Source of the DNA: Maylandia zebra | Taxonomy: Eukaryota > Chordata > Actinopteri > Cichliformes > Cichlidae | Direction: 5' to 3' | DNA: 64,000 nucleotides | Assembly: GCF_041146795.1 (NCBI RefSeq) | Contig: NC_135170.1 | Coordinates: 3,517,017 to 3,581,016, forward strand | Shown: piece after piece, positions 21,621-33,046 of the stretch | How positions within the stretch are numbered: the first letter of the stretch is position 1 | How the letters are laid out: each line of letters opens with the position of its first letter | Notes under the pieces: generated by a model | The model's input: the letters and a program-made list of their open reading frames with translations, nothing else | Databases searched by the model: none | What the model was told of the DNA's origin: nothing | Program-made: the position numbers and the translations under genes

Positions 21621-23111
21621 TTAACATAAAATCTCACAGATTTCAGCGCTACCACCGTATACACCGAGCCCAACCAGGAGTGGTGTATAGCGCCGGGTAC
21701 AGAAGCTATGGAAAAGAGTCATGGTTCGAGTGCTTTCAGAGACGCTGTAGAAGGACAGAAAAATTAAATTAGCTAAATCCTTATTCAGGAACACTCCAAT
21801 TCTCGAGGACTGTGGACCTTTAATGAAAGTCCTGCTGCCTGAATGTCTGAATGTATAACCGCCACTGAAACACTCCAGCGCCCATGAACTGTTATCGTTT
21901 CCAAAAGCACTCTCTTTTCCTGATCTGCTTACACTGCTGTAAGCTAATGCTATAAAGACATCATCCCCGCTCCACTCCACCTCCCAGTAACAAGGTCCTG
22001 TGAAACTCTCTCTGCTCAACACCTGAGGCCAGTCAGTGAATCTGTCAGTGTGATCATAGCGCCTGATTGTCTGAGTATGACTATATTTTGCTTTTAAGCC
22101 AGGCCCAAGCACAACACGCTGGTGTGCTGTGTTTGGGTTAAATGTGATTTCACATTTATATTTTAGGAATTCAGCTCTGGTCTTGGGCTCTGAAACATCC
22201 CCTTGAGTTTCTTCAACAGCAGTTATGGTCCATTCAACACTGGACTGCAGTTTCTCTCTGGACTCTGACACAGCTGCTGCCGCATCCTCGGTGTAGCTCT
22301 CAGGATGAATATTGATTCTGGCTGAGTCTGGAGCTTCACTGAGACGTGACAGCAAGGTGTAGTTGTGTAGAAACTGGGTGGGGTCCTCTGTGTGAGAGAG
22401 CTGCTCCAGCTCAGTTTTTCTCCTCCTCAGCTCAGAGATCTCCTGCTGCAGGACCTTCACACTTTTCTCTTTCTCTTTAATTTTCCTCTCGATGTTCTGC
22501 TGTCTCTCTTTGAGCTCTGTCTGCTTCTCGCTCATCTCTGCTGCAGTGGAAACTGTGTCGTGGCCTTTATGTTCATCCATGGAGCACAGATAACAGATAC
22601 ACTGCTGATCAGTGCGGCAGAAGATCTTCATCACCTCATTGTGGCGAGGGCACATGATCTCCTGGAGCTGCTGGGAGGGGTCCACCAGCTTGTGTTTCTT
22701 AAAGGCAGAGGATTCATAGTGAGGCTGGAGGTGCTGCTCACAGTAAGAGGCCAGACACTGCAGACAGGACTTGACAGCTTTCAGCTTTGTCTCAGTGCAG
22801 ACGTCACAGCTCACATCTTCATGTTCAGCATGACAGAGATCAGCTTTAGCAGCTTGGAGTCCAGTCTTCTTTGTTTCCTCCACTAAATCTGCTATCACGG
22901 TGTTTCTCACCAGAGCAGGCCTCGGTGTGAAGGTCTGTCTGCACTGAGGACAGCTGTGGGTTTCCTTCTGATCCTCTTCATCCCAGTAGCTTTTAACACA
23001 GTTCATACAGTAGCTGTGTCCACAGGGAATAGTCACCGGCTCCTTCAGGAGATCCAAACAGATCGAGCAGCAGAGTTTGTCTCGGTTCACCTGGTTTTCT
23101 CGCTGCGCCAT
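21621..23111 (-). CDS. TRIM16-like RING/B-box/PRY-SPRY protein, 496 aa
   Basis: The single-exon gene encodes a tripartite-motif protein of the large fish TRIM16-like/finTRIM group, expected to be a RING-type E3 ubiquitin ligase. The C3HC4 RING uses C15, C18, C30, H32, C35, C38, C54 and C57. A B-box 1-like segment (CDVC...CLQC...CEQH, about 103-128) and B-box 2 (CPRH...[12 protein letters not shown]...HKGH, 155-185) follow. A short helical part (190-240) precedes PRY-SPRY (about 308-496) with [10 protein letters not shown] and IGVFLNK. The coiled-coil is markedly shorter than in family members, in which an extra 60-70 residues lie between the equivalents of [11 protein letters not shown] and LEQLSHTED. 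The deletion keeps the frame. The start Met fits the family N-terminus (MAQ...). A role in innate immunity is inferred from family. Close paralogs prevent a specific gene symbol. Confidence 0.9.
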   Translation of the reverse strand: MAQRENQVNRDKLCCSICLDLLKEPVTIPCGHSYCMNCVKSYWDEEDQKETHSCPQCRQTFTPRPALVRNTVIADLVEETKKTGLQAAKADLCHAEHEDVSCDVCTETKLKAVKSCLQCLASYCEQHLQPHYESSAFKKHKLVDPSQQLQEIMCPRHNEVMKIFCRTDQQCICYLCSMDEHKGHDTVSTAAEMSEKQTELKERQQNIERKIKEKEKSVKVLQQEISELRRRKTELEQLSHTEDPTQFLHNYTLLSRLSEAPDSARINIHPESYTEDAAAAVSESREKLQSSVEWTITAVEETQGDVSEPKTRAEFLKYKCEITFNPNTAHQRVVLGPGLKAKYSHTQTIRRYDHTDRFTDWPQVLSRESFTGPCYWEVEWSGDDVFIALAYSSVSRSGKESAFGNDNSSWALECFSGGYTFRHSGSRTFIKGPQSSRIGVFLNKDLANLIFLSFYSVSESTRTMTLFHSFCTRRYTPLLVGLGVYGGSAEICEILC

Positions 23112-23440
23112 TTCCGGGACGCTAAATGCAATTTAGCTCGTTGTCGCCTCAATAATCCAACTCTTTTCAAACACTCAACGTCGGTTGGAAGAACACAGGA
23201 AAGCTTTATTCCTTTATTCTGCGTGGATATTAAGCAGGTCAAACTCACAAGTCTTCTTGCTGGATGATATAAAACTGCAGAAGTTTGACGGTCTGGAAAT
23301 CTGAAAGTTAGTTTAAGTAATCCAGCGAGGGTTGGTCTCTTAACAGCGCACAATTAACACAAAGGTACAAAGGAAGCGCAAAGTCCCTCCTCTTTATGTG
23401 AGCATGAAGAAGGTACAGAAGAAAAGAAAAATAGAAGTAT
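23112..23440 (-). other. 5' flank of the TRIM gene
   Basis: No coding sequence is visible. In this gene family a 5' untranslated leader is commonly directly contiguous with the single coding exon. No specific promoter element is identifiable. Confidence 0.35.
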
Positions 23441-23592
23441 ATCACGTTATAACGTGAAAAGTTTATTGTTCTAACAAGATACTTTTCACGTTTGAACAAC
23501 ATAATATCACGTTCATACAATATAAATATTATATTGTACGAACGTATAAAGTTTTCACGTTATAACATATTGTATTGTTCGAACATGATATA
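23441..23592. repeat. Cluster of palindromes
   Basis: CACGTTATAACGTG (23443-23456) is a perfect 14-bp palindrome. CGTTCATACAATATAA (23510-23525) faces TTATATTGTACGAACG (23529-23544) across three bases with one mismatch. TTCACGTTATAACATA and ATGTTCGAACAAT words recur up to 23590. The outer parts are also roughly inverse to each other, which suggests a palindromic DNA element. The family is not identified. Confidence 0.75.
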
Positions 23593-23678
23593 TTACCATA
23601 AAACAGTGAAGTGGGTGACAGTGCAGATCAGAGTGCGAGAAAATGGCTCGTTTATTGGAATGAATTAAGTTCTATTTT

Positions 23679-24471
23679 ATGCTTGGATTGATGCATGGGG
23701 AGATTTTGCTGTTATTGAGCAGTTTGGACAGTATTGTGATAAGCATGCGGACACTTAGAAGAAACCTAAAACGCATGGGACTGTACAGGAGAAAGAATGA
23801 GTCCGATCCAATTGAGGTAGCAGGATTTCTTATTGATCAACTGGAGGAACACGGGAGGCTCCATGGATACAAACTACACCACCTGAACTGCATTCAGGCA
23901 GGTTATGTTGTCGCGCAGAGTACTGTGAGACATTTACTGAAATATCTTGGCCCTTATGCGATGTATATAACAAATCCTGGACCAAATTTCATGTGGCATA
24001 TTGACTCCTATGGCAAACTGAAGCCTTTTGGAATCTGTATAAATGGAGCTATTGGTGGTTTTTCAAGAGTTATGATTTGGCTTCATGCCTATTCAACAAA
24101 CAATGATCCCAAAGTCATTGCTGGCTATTTCATAGCAGAAGTTGAAAAGAGGATGGGAACACCTGCTAGGATTCGCTCTGATTTGGGAACAGAAAATGTC
24201 ATAATGGCCGAGATGCAACGATTCTTGCGATGGACTATGGATCCGAACGTCAGAAACTGTTTTATTACTGGATCCAGCAATCACAATCAGCGTATTGAAA
24301 GCTGGTGGGCCTTTCTGAGACGACATCATGCTCAGCACTGGATAAATCGTCTCCAGGAACTAAAAGACAATGACTGCTTTTCTGGATGTTTTTTGGACAA
24401 GCAGCTCATATTGTTTACATGCCTGAACGTCATCGAGGTATGTAACCATGTTTATATTCTTTTAATGAGTC

Positions 24472-24548
<77 letters not shown>

Positions 24549-25199
24549 GAGAGAAAGAGAGACATGGAGAGAGAATAAAAAGTTTGCTTTAACACCCACC
24601 ATGCACCATCCCTATTATTATCACTGCGTTCAGGATGTGAAAAAAATGCATATTTCACTGGCCAGAAACATAAAATGTCTAAAACAATTCACGTTTAATA
24701 ATTACTTTAAATTTTCCACAGTATCACGTGTCTACCACTGTTATTCTTGTTGTTGAGTATTTTTGATAAACTCTGTTTTTCTGACTGTCACTGTGTGGTG
24801 CTTTTGGGTAACATGTTGAGCCCAGAGAAATGTGTTCTTTTACTGATATGAGATTTTTAATTTTTAATATTTAACAGGAAGAGCTGCAGCAAGTTGCACA
24901 TATGTGGAACACCCACACATAGAAGCAGAAATGCAGTTGCTCCAAGTGGGCGTCCGATTCTCATGTACACCATCCCTCATCTCATTGGAGGACAGGATCA
25001 TCTGAAAGAGGTTTCTCGGGAGGCAGTGGATGCTTGTAAGCAAGAAGGCCAACAGAGAGGACCTTATACCTGTGATGAAGCCGTTTTCAGCTTGTGTTGC
25101 CTTATAACGTCAGAGAACTTCTTACTTCCACCAAGCACAGCAGATGAATCCATTGAACTGTATCTCTTCCTGAGAGCCTATATACTGAAGGACTTATAA
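23679..25199 (+). pseudogene. DDE integrase-core protein gene, two exons, one frameshift
   Basis: Exon 1 (to 24437, GTATGT donor) and exon 2 (from 24878, TTAACAG acceptor) encode a protein of a fish family with a retroviral/transposase-like integrase core. Exon 1 has an HTH-like start (RTLRRNLKRMGLYRRK, 24-39) and the catalytic acids D109 (WHIDSYGKL), D168 (RIRSDLGTEN) and E207 (NQRIESWW). Exon 2 starts in frame (EELQQVAHMWNTH) but meets TAG. The conserved continuation RSRNAVAPSGRP...LILKDL-like end is in the next frame, so one base has been gained or two lost at about 24915-24922. The rest of exon 2 is open to a TAA after 25199, and AATAAA follows at 25267-25272. Family proteins are uncharacterised; origin from a DNA transposon or retroelement is inference. 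The N-terminus before Met 23679 may lie in an unseen exon. Confidence 0.65.
24474..24547 (+). repeat. (TG)n microsatellite, about 37 units
   Basis: An uninterrupted TG/GT run lies in the intron of the integrase-like gene, shortly after its donor site. Confidence 0.98.
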
Positions 25200-25266
25200 A
25201 CCTAAATATAATTGGGCTTTGGGAATTTTTACGGACATATTTTTTGGTACAATGTTTTATTTGTGC

Positions 25267-25272
25267 AATAAA
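25267..25272 (+). terminator. Polyadenylation signal AATAAA
   Basis: The hexamer lies 68 bases after the stop of the integrase-like gene, in GTGCAATAAACAATAG. Confidence 0.6.
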
Positions 25273-25328
25273 CAATAGAAAAGACAATTGTTATTATTTT
25301 GTTTGGATTTTCGGTTCAAGATAGTAGC

Positions 25329-25701
25329 ATTAAATTCAGTTCTTTTGAATTCTTTTGGCGGCAGAAAAAGATTGGACTCAGAGTGGTCAAAGTTTAAAAA
25401 ATTATCTTTATTTTACATTTCTGGAGGCCTGAACACACAAAGACTACTGCATTCAGCCAGCATGGTTATATTTCTGCAGCACGTCACACACACTCAGTTC
25501 CTCTTTCTTTTTGTGTCTGATTTCCTCTACAGCTCTGCACTAAACTTCCCCTTTCTAAAGTCTGTTGCCAGGGCGACCTGTCACCCTCTGACCTAGTTTT
25601 TGTCTCGTCTGGGCTTGGTTTCCAAAGGCCTCTCTTATTAAAATACATAAAACAATATAATCAGAAAATAAGCACTAAGAATATATATTTATTTTGTGAC
25701 A
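25329..25701 (-). mobile_element. 3' LTR of a retroelement
   Basis: On the minus strand the LTR starts TGTCACAAAATAAAT directly after a polypurine tract (25704-25713, AAAAAGGGGG, plus TA). It contains AATAAA (25407-25412) and shares several blocks with the LTR at 20306-20719. Its far end near 25329 is set by comparison with that copy and is approximate. No second LTR was found. Confidence 0.6.
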
Positions 25702-25713
25702 TACCCCCTTTTT

Positions 25714-27753
25714 AACTAATTTTATTAGTTAACCTAATTAACTGACTCCCTCAATAACTACTGTGAACTAAAAACAGATATAATTAGATTTTTCTGGTAA
25801 AAGGTCCTACATCACTTTTGTCACTCTTTCCTCTTTCAAAAATGTACTCCTGCTTTCTTCACCCCCTTTAACGGGTAGCGCATATCCGGCCTTAACACTG
25901 TTTTTGGGCAACTTACATAACATAAAAATCCTACAAACTATTACTAAAGTCCCTCTCATTACTCTTCATTACTTTATGCTCACATTATAACCTCTGTGTA
26001 ACAAGTTTTTGATCTTCTTTGCAATCTAAACAACTGCTCTTCTGAGAGGTTTCTCTGTGCTTCTTTTGGGTCACATCCGTGTCCCTCTCTCTTGGCCCGA
26101 TCCGTTCAGACTGATCCTTCCTGGATTCTCGCCAACCCCTTCGTAGTTTTGCTGTGGTTCTGGAATCTGCTCCTTCTTCTGTAAAGGACAGAAAACGAAA
26201 ACACCTCTCTCTGCTACGCCTCAATATCCTAATAAGTTCATCAATTGTTATCTAAATTGTCCTAAGTTAGTTTAAACTATCATGTTCTGGGCTCTATCCT
26301 TTATATGTATTTAATCTCCATGTTCTTTATGTGTGTAACCGACGCTTTTAATTTTATTCGACACACCCAGGGGAAGATATACACCATCACCATATCAGCA
26401 TAGATCTCCACTAGAAAGTACACTTCAAATGGTTTTTGTCTATCAGGGTTTACGCCCCTTTTTGCTTCAAGCAGATACCTAACATGCAAAAAGTTACAGT
26501 TAGCGACAGTCGCCACAGTTCCTTTTTTGATAACCTTTAACACACTTAAAGAGACAATTTCCCCGCCTCCGCTCCAGTTGTTTTCTGTCATTGCTCTCTT
26601 CACCCTTATCTCTGGAACATCTCGAGCACGTCTTGTACAAAACTGTTATTTTTACAGGCACAAATGCAGTTACAAGAAAAATATGTCTCACCTCTACCCT
26701 AGAAATAGGTCCACGTCATGTCTGTGTCTGTAAGCATGTTTGCATTCACCCCTAAGCACTCTAAATCCCTTTCCTACGATATTTCAATCCAGACAGTCAC
26801 ACTGAACAAAGCTTATGACCTTCACAAGACTGAGTGGGAACTCCTATGAGCACAATTGCAATGTGTGTATGAAAAATGATAATAAACGCTTATTCTAGAA
26901 ATCCAAAAGAAATCAAACATTTTCAATCCTAACATCTTCCCTCCCTTCACCAAAGGATATGTTTTATTCAAGCTGCCGCCCCACAGTTTCCCCTTGAGTG
27001 TGGTATTCAGCTTCCTATGAACACCGGCATTTTATCTTCTAAAAAGGATTCAGTTTATTCTAATCCTTTGGTTTAAACATGAAAATAATGATTTCTGCCT
27101 AAGTTTTACCATACTTAAATTATCAAACACACAAAAAGTCATAAAATGATCATATAATCCATTGTTCCACATTAGACCTAAAACTCACCCTTTTTGACAC
27201 ATTTCCATGTGTCGAACAAAACCACAATTAGGAAATTAAAAGAAAAGAAAAAGGTTAATCATATTATTTCTCAGAACACCTCAGCAATTCTCCTCTCGAG
27301 TATATTTGCCTGCAAACCTGTGTTAAGGAATAAAATCAGTTTAAGTATCATGTTAAATCTTTTGAACTCCTGGCTCCATCCAGAGCCTGCATCCTCGGAA
27401 CTGCCTAGAAACAAACCTGTGTGTTAACCTGAACTTCACATTTGAAACTCAGTTTTCCCCACTTATGATCCAATCTGTGTTATAAGAAACAAAACTTAAA
27501 ACAGTTATCAGTCATGTGCTTCATACAAAATTTCCATACCTTTTTAATTTCACCTCGATCCTCTGCGTGTCATGGTACTTCTTTTAATTTTGACTTTATC
27601 AGAGCTAACCAAAATGTGTTTTACTTTCCTTACTTTGCTCCTGTTTCCCTCCAGTACCACCTCGTATCACATACCCTTACCGATTGTGCTCTTTTAATAA
27701 TTTACTGTTTTAAAGGGAAAAACCCTCGGTCCCCTGGACCAGTGTTTGTTATT
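25714..27753 (-). mobile_element. Non-coding internal part of the LTR element
   Basis: By position this lies upstream of the polypurine tract and so belongs to the retroelement interior. It is T/C-rich with many short open frames but no recognisable gag, pol or env motif. It ends at the target site CCATAACTCTATTCTT (27754-27769) of the L1 insertion. Whether 34331-35720 continues the same element is plausible but not shown. Confidence 0.35.
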
Positions 27754-28366
27754 CCATAACTCTATTCTTTTTATTAATACTTTCTCTTTATTGATTTTCA
27801 TCTTATTTTACATACAGAACTAAAGAGGGCAAGGGAAACCAACACAGTCACATATGTTCACATATTCCAAAATACACAACGCCTTGTTTTACTTACACAT
27901 ACTACATATTACACAGGTGCATGTTCCATTCAAACAAATTCATAGCTGTCCCTCTGCATCACAGAGGTATCAGTTTCTAGTCTCTTGACGTATAACGATC
28001 CCATCGTTCCCAAAGTCTCTCTCCTTTCTCCTTCTGTAGCCGCAGTGAGAGGGTAATCAGTTCCATATGATGAATTGTGTTAATAATGTCTATGACCAGC
28101 TTCCGTGTGGGGGGGCTTGTCTGTAACCAACACTTAGTAATTGCCTTTTTGCATGCAACCATAACTATTTTCAGTAAGTATGAGTCTCTGTTATTTATAT
28201 CCTCAGGGATATTCCCAAGGTACATGGTACTAAAGGAGAAGTCCAGTGTTACTTCCAGCACATCCATCACCATTTGTTTAATCTCCTCCCAAAAGGTCTT
28301 CAGTTTAGGGCATGACCAGAAGACATGGAAGCAACCTGCAGCGACCTCCCCGCTCTCCCTCCAGCA

Positions 28367-31300
28367 TCAAGCGCCTGAACCACTTATTTCGGATTTCTGC
28401 TTTGGTGTGATGAAGAATCTAATTAAATTCTTCCATCCAAAATCTCGCCATGTTAAAGAATTTGTGGTAGACAACACATTCTTCCACATCCGCAACCAAT
28501 CTCCCTCTGAGATAGTTATACCTGCTTCTTTTTCCCATCGATGACTGACATATCTTGTTGAGGTCTTTTTCATGGCTGTAAAACTTCTGTATATTTTGCC
28601 TATAGTACCTCTTATAATGTTCTCACCATAAGCATCCATAAATATTCGGATCACCCCACTAGCATCTGCGTCAAGCATTCTAATTTCCTTCCGGAAGAAG
28701 CTCCGAACCTGCAGGTAACGATAAAAATCTTCCCTGCCGATCTCGTAAATCTGACACGTCCTCAAAATTGATCAGCTCCCCATCTTACAGATTGCAGTGA
28801 TTCCATGCCTGGACCACTCCCTGAATTTATGGTCTAACAATGTTGGAAGGAAGCGTGGGAGATACGCTGGCCATCCCAGCAACCCTATTTCCCTATTAAG
28901 ACCAAAATTTTTAATCACATCCGCCCATTTTTTCAGGGAAAAACTTACACAGAAATTTTGCATCTGATATGCCTGTGGCAAACTCTCAAGGGACCCCAGA
29001 ACAGACTGTATTGGGAAATCCATCAAAGAAAGCTCAATGTGCTTCCATTTTGCCTCAAACTTAGAGTTACACCAGCACACTAGAGGTCTGATCTGGGCTG
29101 CCAGATAGTAATCCTCAAAGCACGGTAGAGCCATGCCCCCCCACTCACCAGGCAGCTGCAATGTTGCATATCTCACTCTCGGCCTTTTATTTCCCCATAT
29201 GAATCTTGAGCAATGCATATCCCACTCCCTAAATTGTTTTGCTGGAACCTCAACTGGAAGTGCTGCAAACAAATATAGCAGCTTTGGGAGGATATTTATC
29301 TTTATCACTCTAACTCTGCTGCCTAGATCGAGGAGGCGCAGAACCACCTCTCCAGATCTTCATATATCTTCTTGTTCACCCGATTATAATTAACTTCATA
29401 TAACAATGCAAGGTCTTTTCTCAGCAGGATCCCCAAATACTCCATTTGAGATTGATGCCATCCGAATCTATATCTTGCTACCAATTGTCTTGAGGGGTTA
29501 AAGAAGAATGTCAAGATTTGAGTTTTTTGAATGTTCAGTCTCTAACCAGACAGTCTGCCATATTCTTCCAGTGTTTCCATAAGCAGAGGAATTCCCTCTT
29601 CCGGGTTTCCTAGCGCTACCAGCACATCGTCTGCATACAAGCAAATTTTATTTTCCACATTCCCTGTTGTAACCCCCTCCAATCGAGTATCTTCTCTGAT
29701 GCATTGAGCCAACGGCTCAATGAAAAGGTTAAAGAGCAGCGGGCTCAACGGGCAGCCCTGCCTGCAGCCACGTTGTAGTGTTATCCAATTTGAGAGGCTT
29801 CCATTAACTTTGATCCTCGCTGTTGGAGACATATAAATCATTCTTATACACTGAATAAACCTGTCACATAGCCCAAATCTCTTCAACACATGAAGCAGAA
29901 ATTCCCACCCGACTGTATCGTATGCCTTTTCCGCATCAAGCCCAATGAGAACTGTTCCAGTTTTCCCTTTAAGTATCTGGTCAATAATATGAATGGCCCT
30001 TCTGATATTATCGTGTGTTTGTCTGTTACCAATGAAGCCTGTTTGATCCTCCAGCATGGGCATCAATGTACTCAACCTCCTAGCCAAAATCGCGGCAAAT
30101 AGTTTATAGTCTATATTTAACACGCTAATAGGTCTATAACCTCTGGGGTCAGTTTTATCCTTCCCTGCTTTTGGTATGACAGAGATATACGCCTCCCGCC
30201 ACGATGGTGGGAGCGCCCCCCCCACTCAGAGAGTAATTAAAAGAGGCCTTTAGTAGCGGGATTAAGGGTTCCCTCATCTGCCTATACCACTCTGGTGGAA
30301 ATCCATCACATCCTGGGGCTTTAAAAGTCTGGAGTTTTGAGATCCCAATGTTAATCTCTTCTGCTGATATTTCTCTGACGAGTTTTTCATTCTGCTGCTT
30401 ACCTATAAATGGTAGATCTAGGCTGGATGAGAAATTCTGAATCTTATGCTCATCTGCTTTATCCAGTTGTGTGTATACCTCAGCGTAATATTCTTCAAAT
30501 GCTCTCTGAATTTCTTCGAGTTTATTAGTTATCTTATTTGTTTTTAAATTTCGAACTTTATGAATAGTGTTCTCCTGTTGTTGCCTCCTGAGACTCCATG
30601 ATAATAGCCTAGCAGCTTTGGGTCCTGCCTCATACCACCGTTGTCTATTATATTTTTATTTTTTTTCAATTTCCTCACTTAAAATTTTGTGGATCTCCTG
30701 TTTAACCGGCCTCATCTGCTCCAATACCTGGGGGCACCTTGTAACGGTGTGCAATTGTTCCAATTTTCCCAAATTTTCCTGTAAATCTGACAGCTTTTTT
30801 GCTCTCACCTTCTTTAGGACTGCACATTTTGCAATAATTTTACCCCTAAGGTATGCCTTAGCCGCATCCCATAAAATCGTAGGATTAACTGTTCCATTGT
30901 CATTGAGTTCTAAATATGTTTTTAACTCCTGTCCCATTTCTCTTTTAAACAAGTCATTATTTAACAGACCTGTGTTAAGCCTCCATAAGGTGTTTTTGGG
31001 GCTAGCTTTAAACCCAATCTTCATAGTTAGTCCCGAATGATCAGATAAATCTCTTTGTCCTATTATACAATCCTTCACTCTGTGGAGATCTTTACTAAAA
31101 GTAAGGAAATAATCAATCCTCGAGTACATATCATGTCTCGCTGAATAAAATGTAAATTTGCGTTCATGTTTGTGTAAATATCTCCATATATCTATAAGCC
31201 CCAACTCAGACAACATTGTTTTTACTTGTTTCTCTAATTTAGTTCCCCGCCGGTCTCGGCTAGTTGTATCCCATTTTGGATGGAGAAGTAAATTAAAATC

Positions 31301-31723
31301 TCCTGCACATATACATGTGCCAACACTTTCTGCGGCAGTAAGACTGAATATCTCCTTAAAGAACCCTGTACTACTACCAGGGGGTGCATATATATTACAC
31401 AGCGTGACGTCTTCCTGTTCCATTTTCCCTTTCACCAACACAAATCTTCCCTCTTTATCTTTATGTTCTCCAGTAAACTCAAAACCAACCTTGTTCGGTA
31501 TCAGAATGGTCACTCCTCTTTTTTTGCCAGATCTATGTGAGGCATAATAGATATTTTTGAATCCCATTCTCTTCCACTTCTCATGTTCTTCCTTTGATAG
31601 ATGCGTTTCTTGTAGAAATGCAATATCAATTTTTTCCCTTTTTAGCTTTGAAACTATCTTACTCCTCTTAATGGGATTCTTTATACCATTTACATTCAAA
31701 GACAATACCTTATAATACCGCAT
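28367..31723 (-). pseudogene. L1 ORF2 (endonuclease and reverse transcriptase), broken
   Basis: The N-terminal apurinic-type endonuclease starts at MRYYKVLSLNVNGIKNP (31723) with QETHL, AGDFN and DYFLTFS...SDHSGLTM motifs. The frame breaks near 30655 at a poly-T tract and again near 30215-30225 at a run of C. The reverse transcriptase follows (ALPPSWREAYISVIPKAGKD, FDAEKAYD-type LDAEKAYDTVGW, QGCPLSPLLFNL, catalytic LYADDVL). An in-frame TAG ends that part at 29542. The next segments (29323-29514, 28772-29347, 28367-28765) carry the C-terminal domain in changing frames. Several breaks fall in homopolymers, so a few could be assembly errors, but the TAG is a substitution. Confidence 0.88.
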
Positions 31724-32135
31724 ATGTTCTATGTATTTCCAACTTATTTTCCCGCACCAACATAACAATACTCCCAGCCCTCAGAACACATAATAAACAC
31801 ACATGAACAAAGACAAATAAACCAGGTCTTCCATAAGAGAGGTTTTTTTTCTCTCCTCTCAGTCTGGGGGAAATGCCACAGTGTGGGGCCCCTCTCGTTC
31901 CCTATTTTAAAAGAAAAAGGGAAACTAAAAAAAAAAAAAACATGTGAGTCACCTGCATCGGACCCTCACCACTCTATGATCAAAGGGGGATCGACGTGCC
32001 ATATTCCATCACGGCCAGGGGAGGAGGCCATCCAACCATATACCCCCCTGTAATGATCAGCAGCCCGGCGCACCTGTTGTTCCGTTGGTCTTATGTTCAT
32101 CTTAACAGCGAAACGGGGTGGGTGGGGCACAGGTG

Positions 32136-32840
32136 TTACTCCTCCGTACCGACGTCCTCCGTGTGCTGGAAAACCTTCAGCTTTTCCCGTGCGCTCCCGC
32201 GTAGATCAGCTGTATTCCCGGCGCGCCGCGGCCCAACCACGCTTGTCGGTAGGATACTGCTGATCATCTCCGCCGTAATGCCTTTGGGCTTTCTTGTGGC
32301 CACCGGTCCCACCGTGTATCCGCGTCTTCTTAGATCCGCCGCAGCTTCCTCCGCGCTATTGTATAGGACCATTCCCGAGTCAAAATGAACCCGCATTTTA
32401 GCGAGCGGGGTCTGGAACCGGATGGCGTTTTCTTTAAGTACTTTTTTAACCGGGCCATACTCTTTTCTCTTCATTTGTATGTTTTCGGCATAGTCGTGAT
32501 CAAAGAAAATCCGTTTCTCCTTTATATATACCGGCTTCTTCCATGCAGCGCGTAGGATTTGTTCTTTAATATTGAACTTTAAGAAGCGCACCACTGTTGA
32601 TCGAGGGGGCGCCCCCGGCAGCGGCTGCACTCCCAGCGCCCGGTGAGCTCTCTCTATCCCTAGGTTCTTCTCGCTGCCCAAGTCCACACCGTCCCCCAAC
32701 TCCGATATCATCATACCTTAGCATGGAGGTGCCTTCTATGTTCTCAGGGAGGCCATATATCCGTATGTTATTACGGCGTGAGCGCCCCTCCAAATCCGTA
32801 ACCTTCTCTTGGAGCTGCCTCTGGTTATCCAGCAGCTGAA

Positions 32841-32875
<35 letters not shown>

Positions 32876-32998
32876 ACTTTTCATACAAAAAACAATGTAG
32901 CACAAAGTGCTTTACATAGTTAAAAACAGCCCACCCCACCCTCCAACTCACTCCCCACACTCTCATTAACATAAATGATGTGAATACACACATATCCC

Positions 32999-33046
<48 letters not shown>

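Noticed and set aside
22392..22886. Open frame of 164 codons on the plus strand
   Set aside because: It is the antisense shadow of the TRIM B-box and coiled-coil coding region.
24474..24547. Possible CRISPR-like or satellite array
   Set aside because: It is a plain (TG)n microsatellite; no spacers exist, and CRISPR is not expected in a vertebrate genome.
20306..25701. One single LTR element using both LTRs
   Set aside because: Both LTRs point to the minus strand, but the primer site lies left of the left one and the polypurine tract right of the right one. They face outward and cannot bound one element.
30567..31040. Open frame of 157 codons on the plus strand
   Set aside because: It is antisense to L1 ORF2; no independent support.
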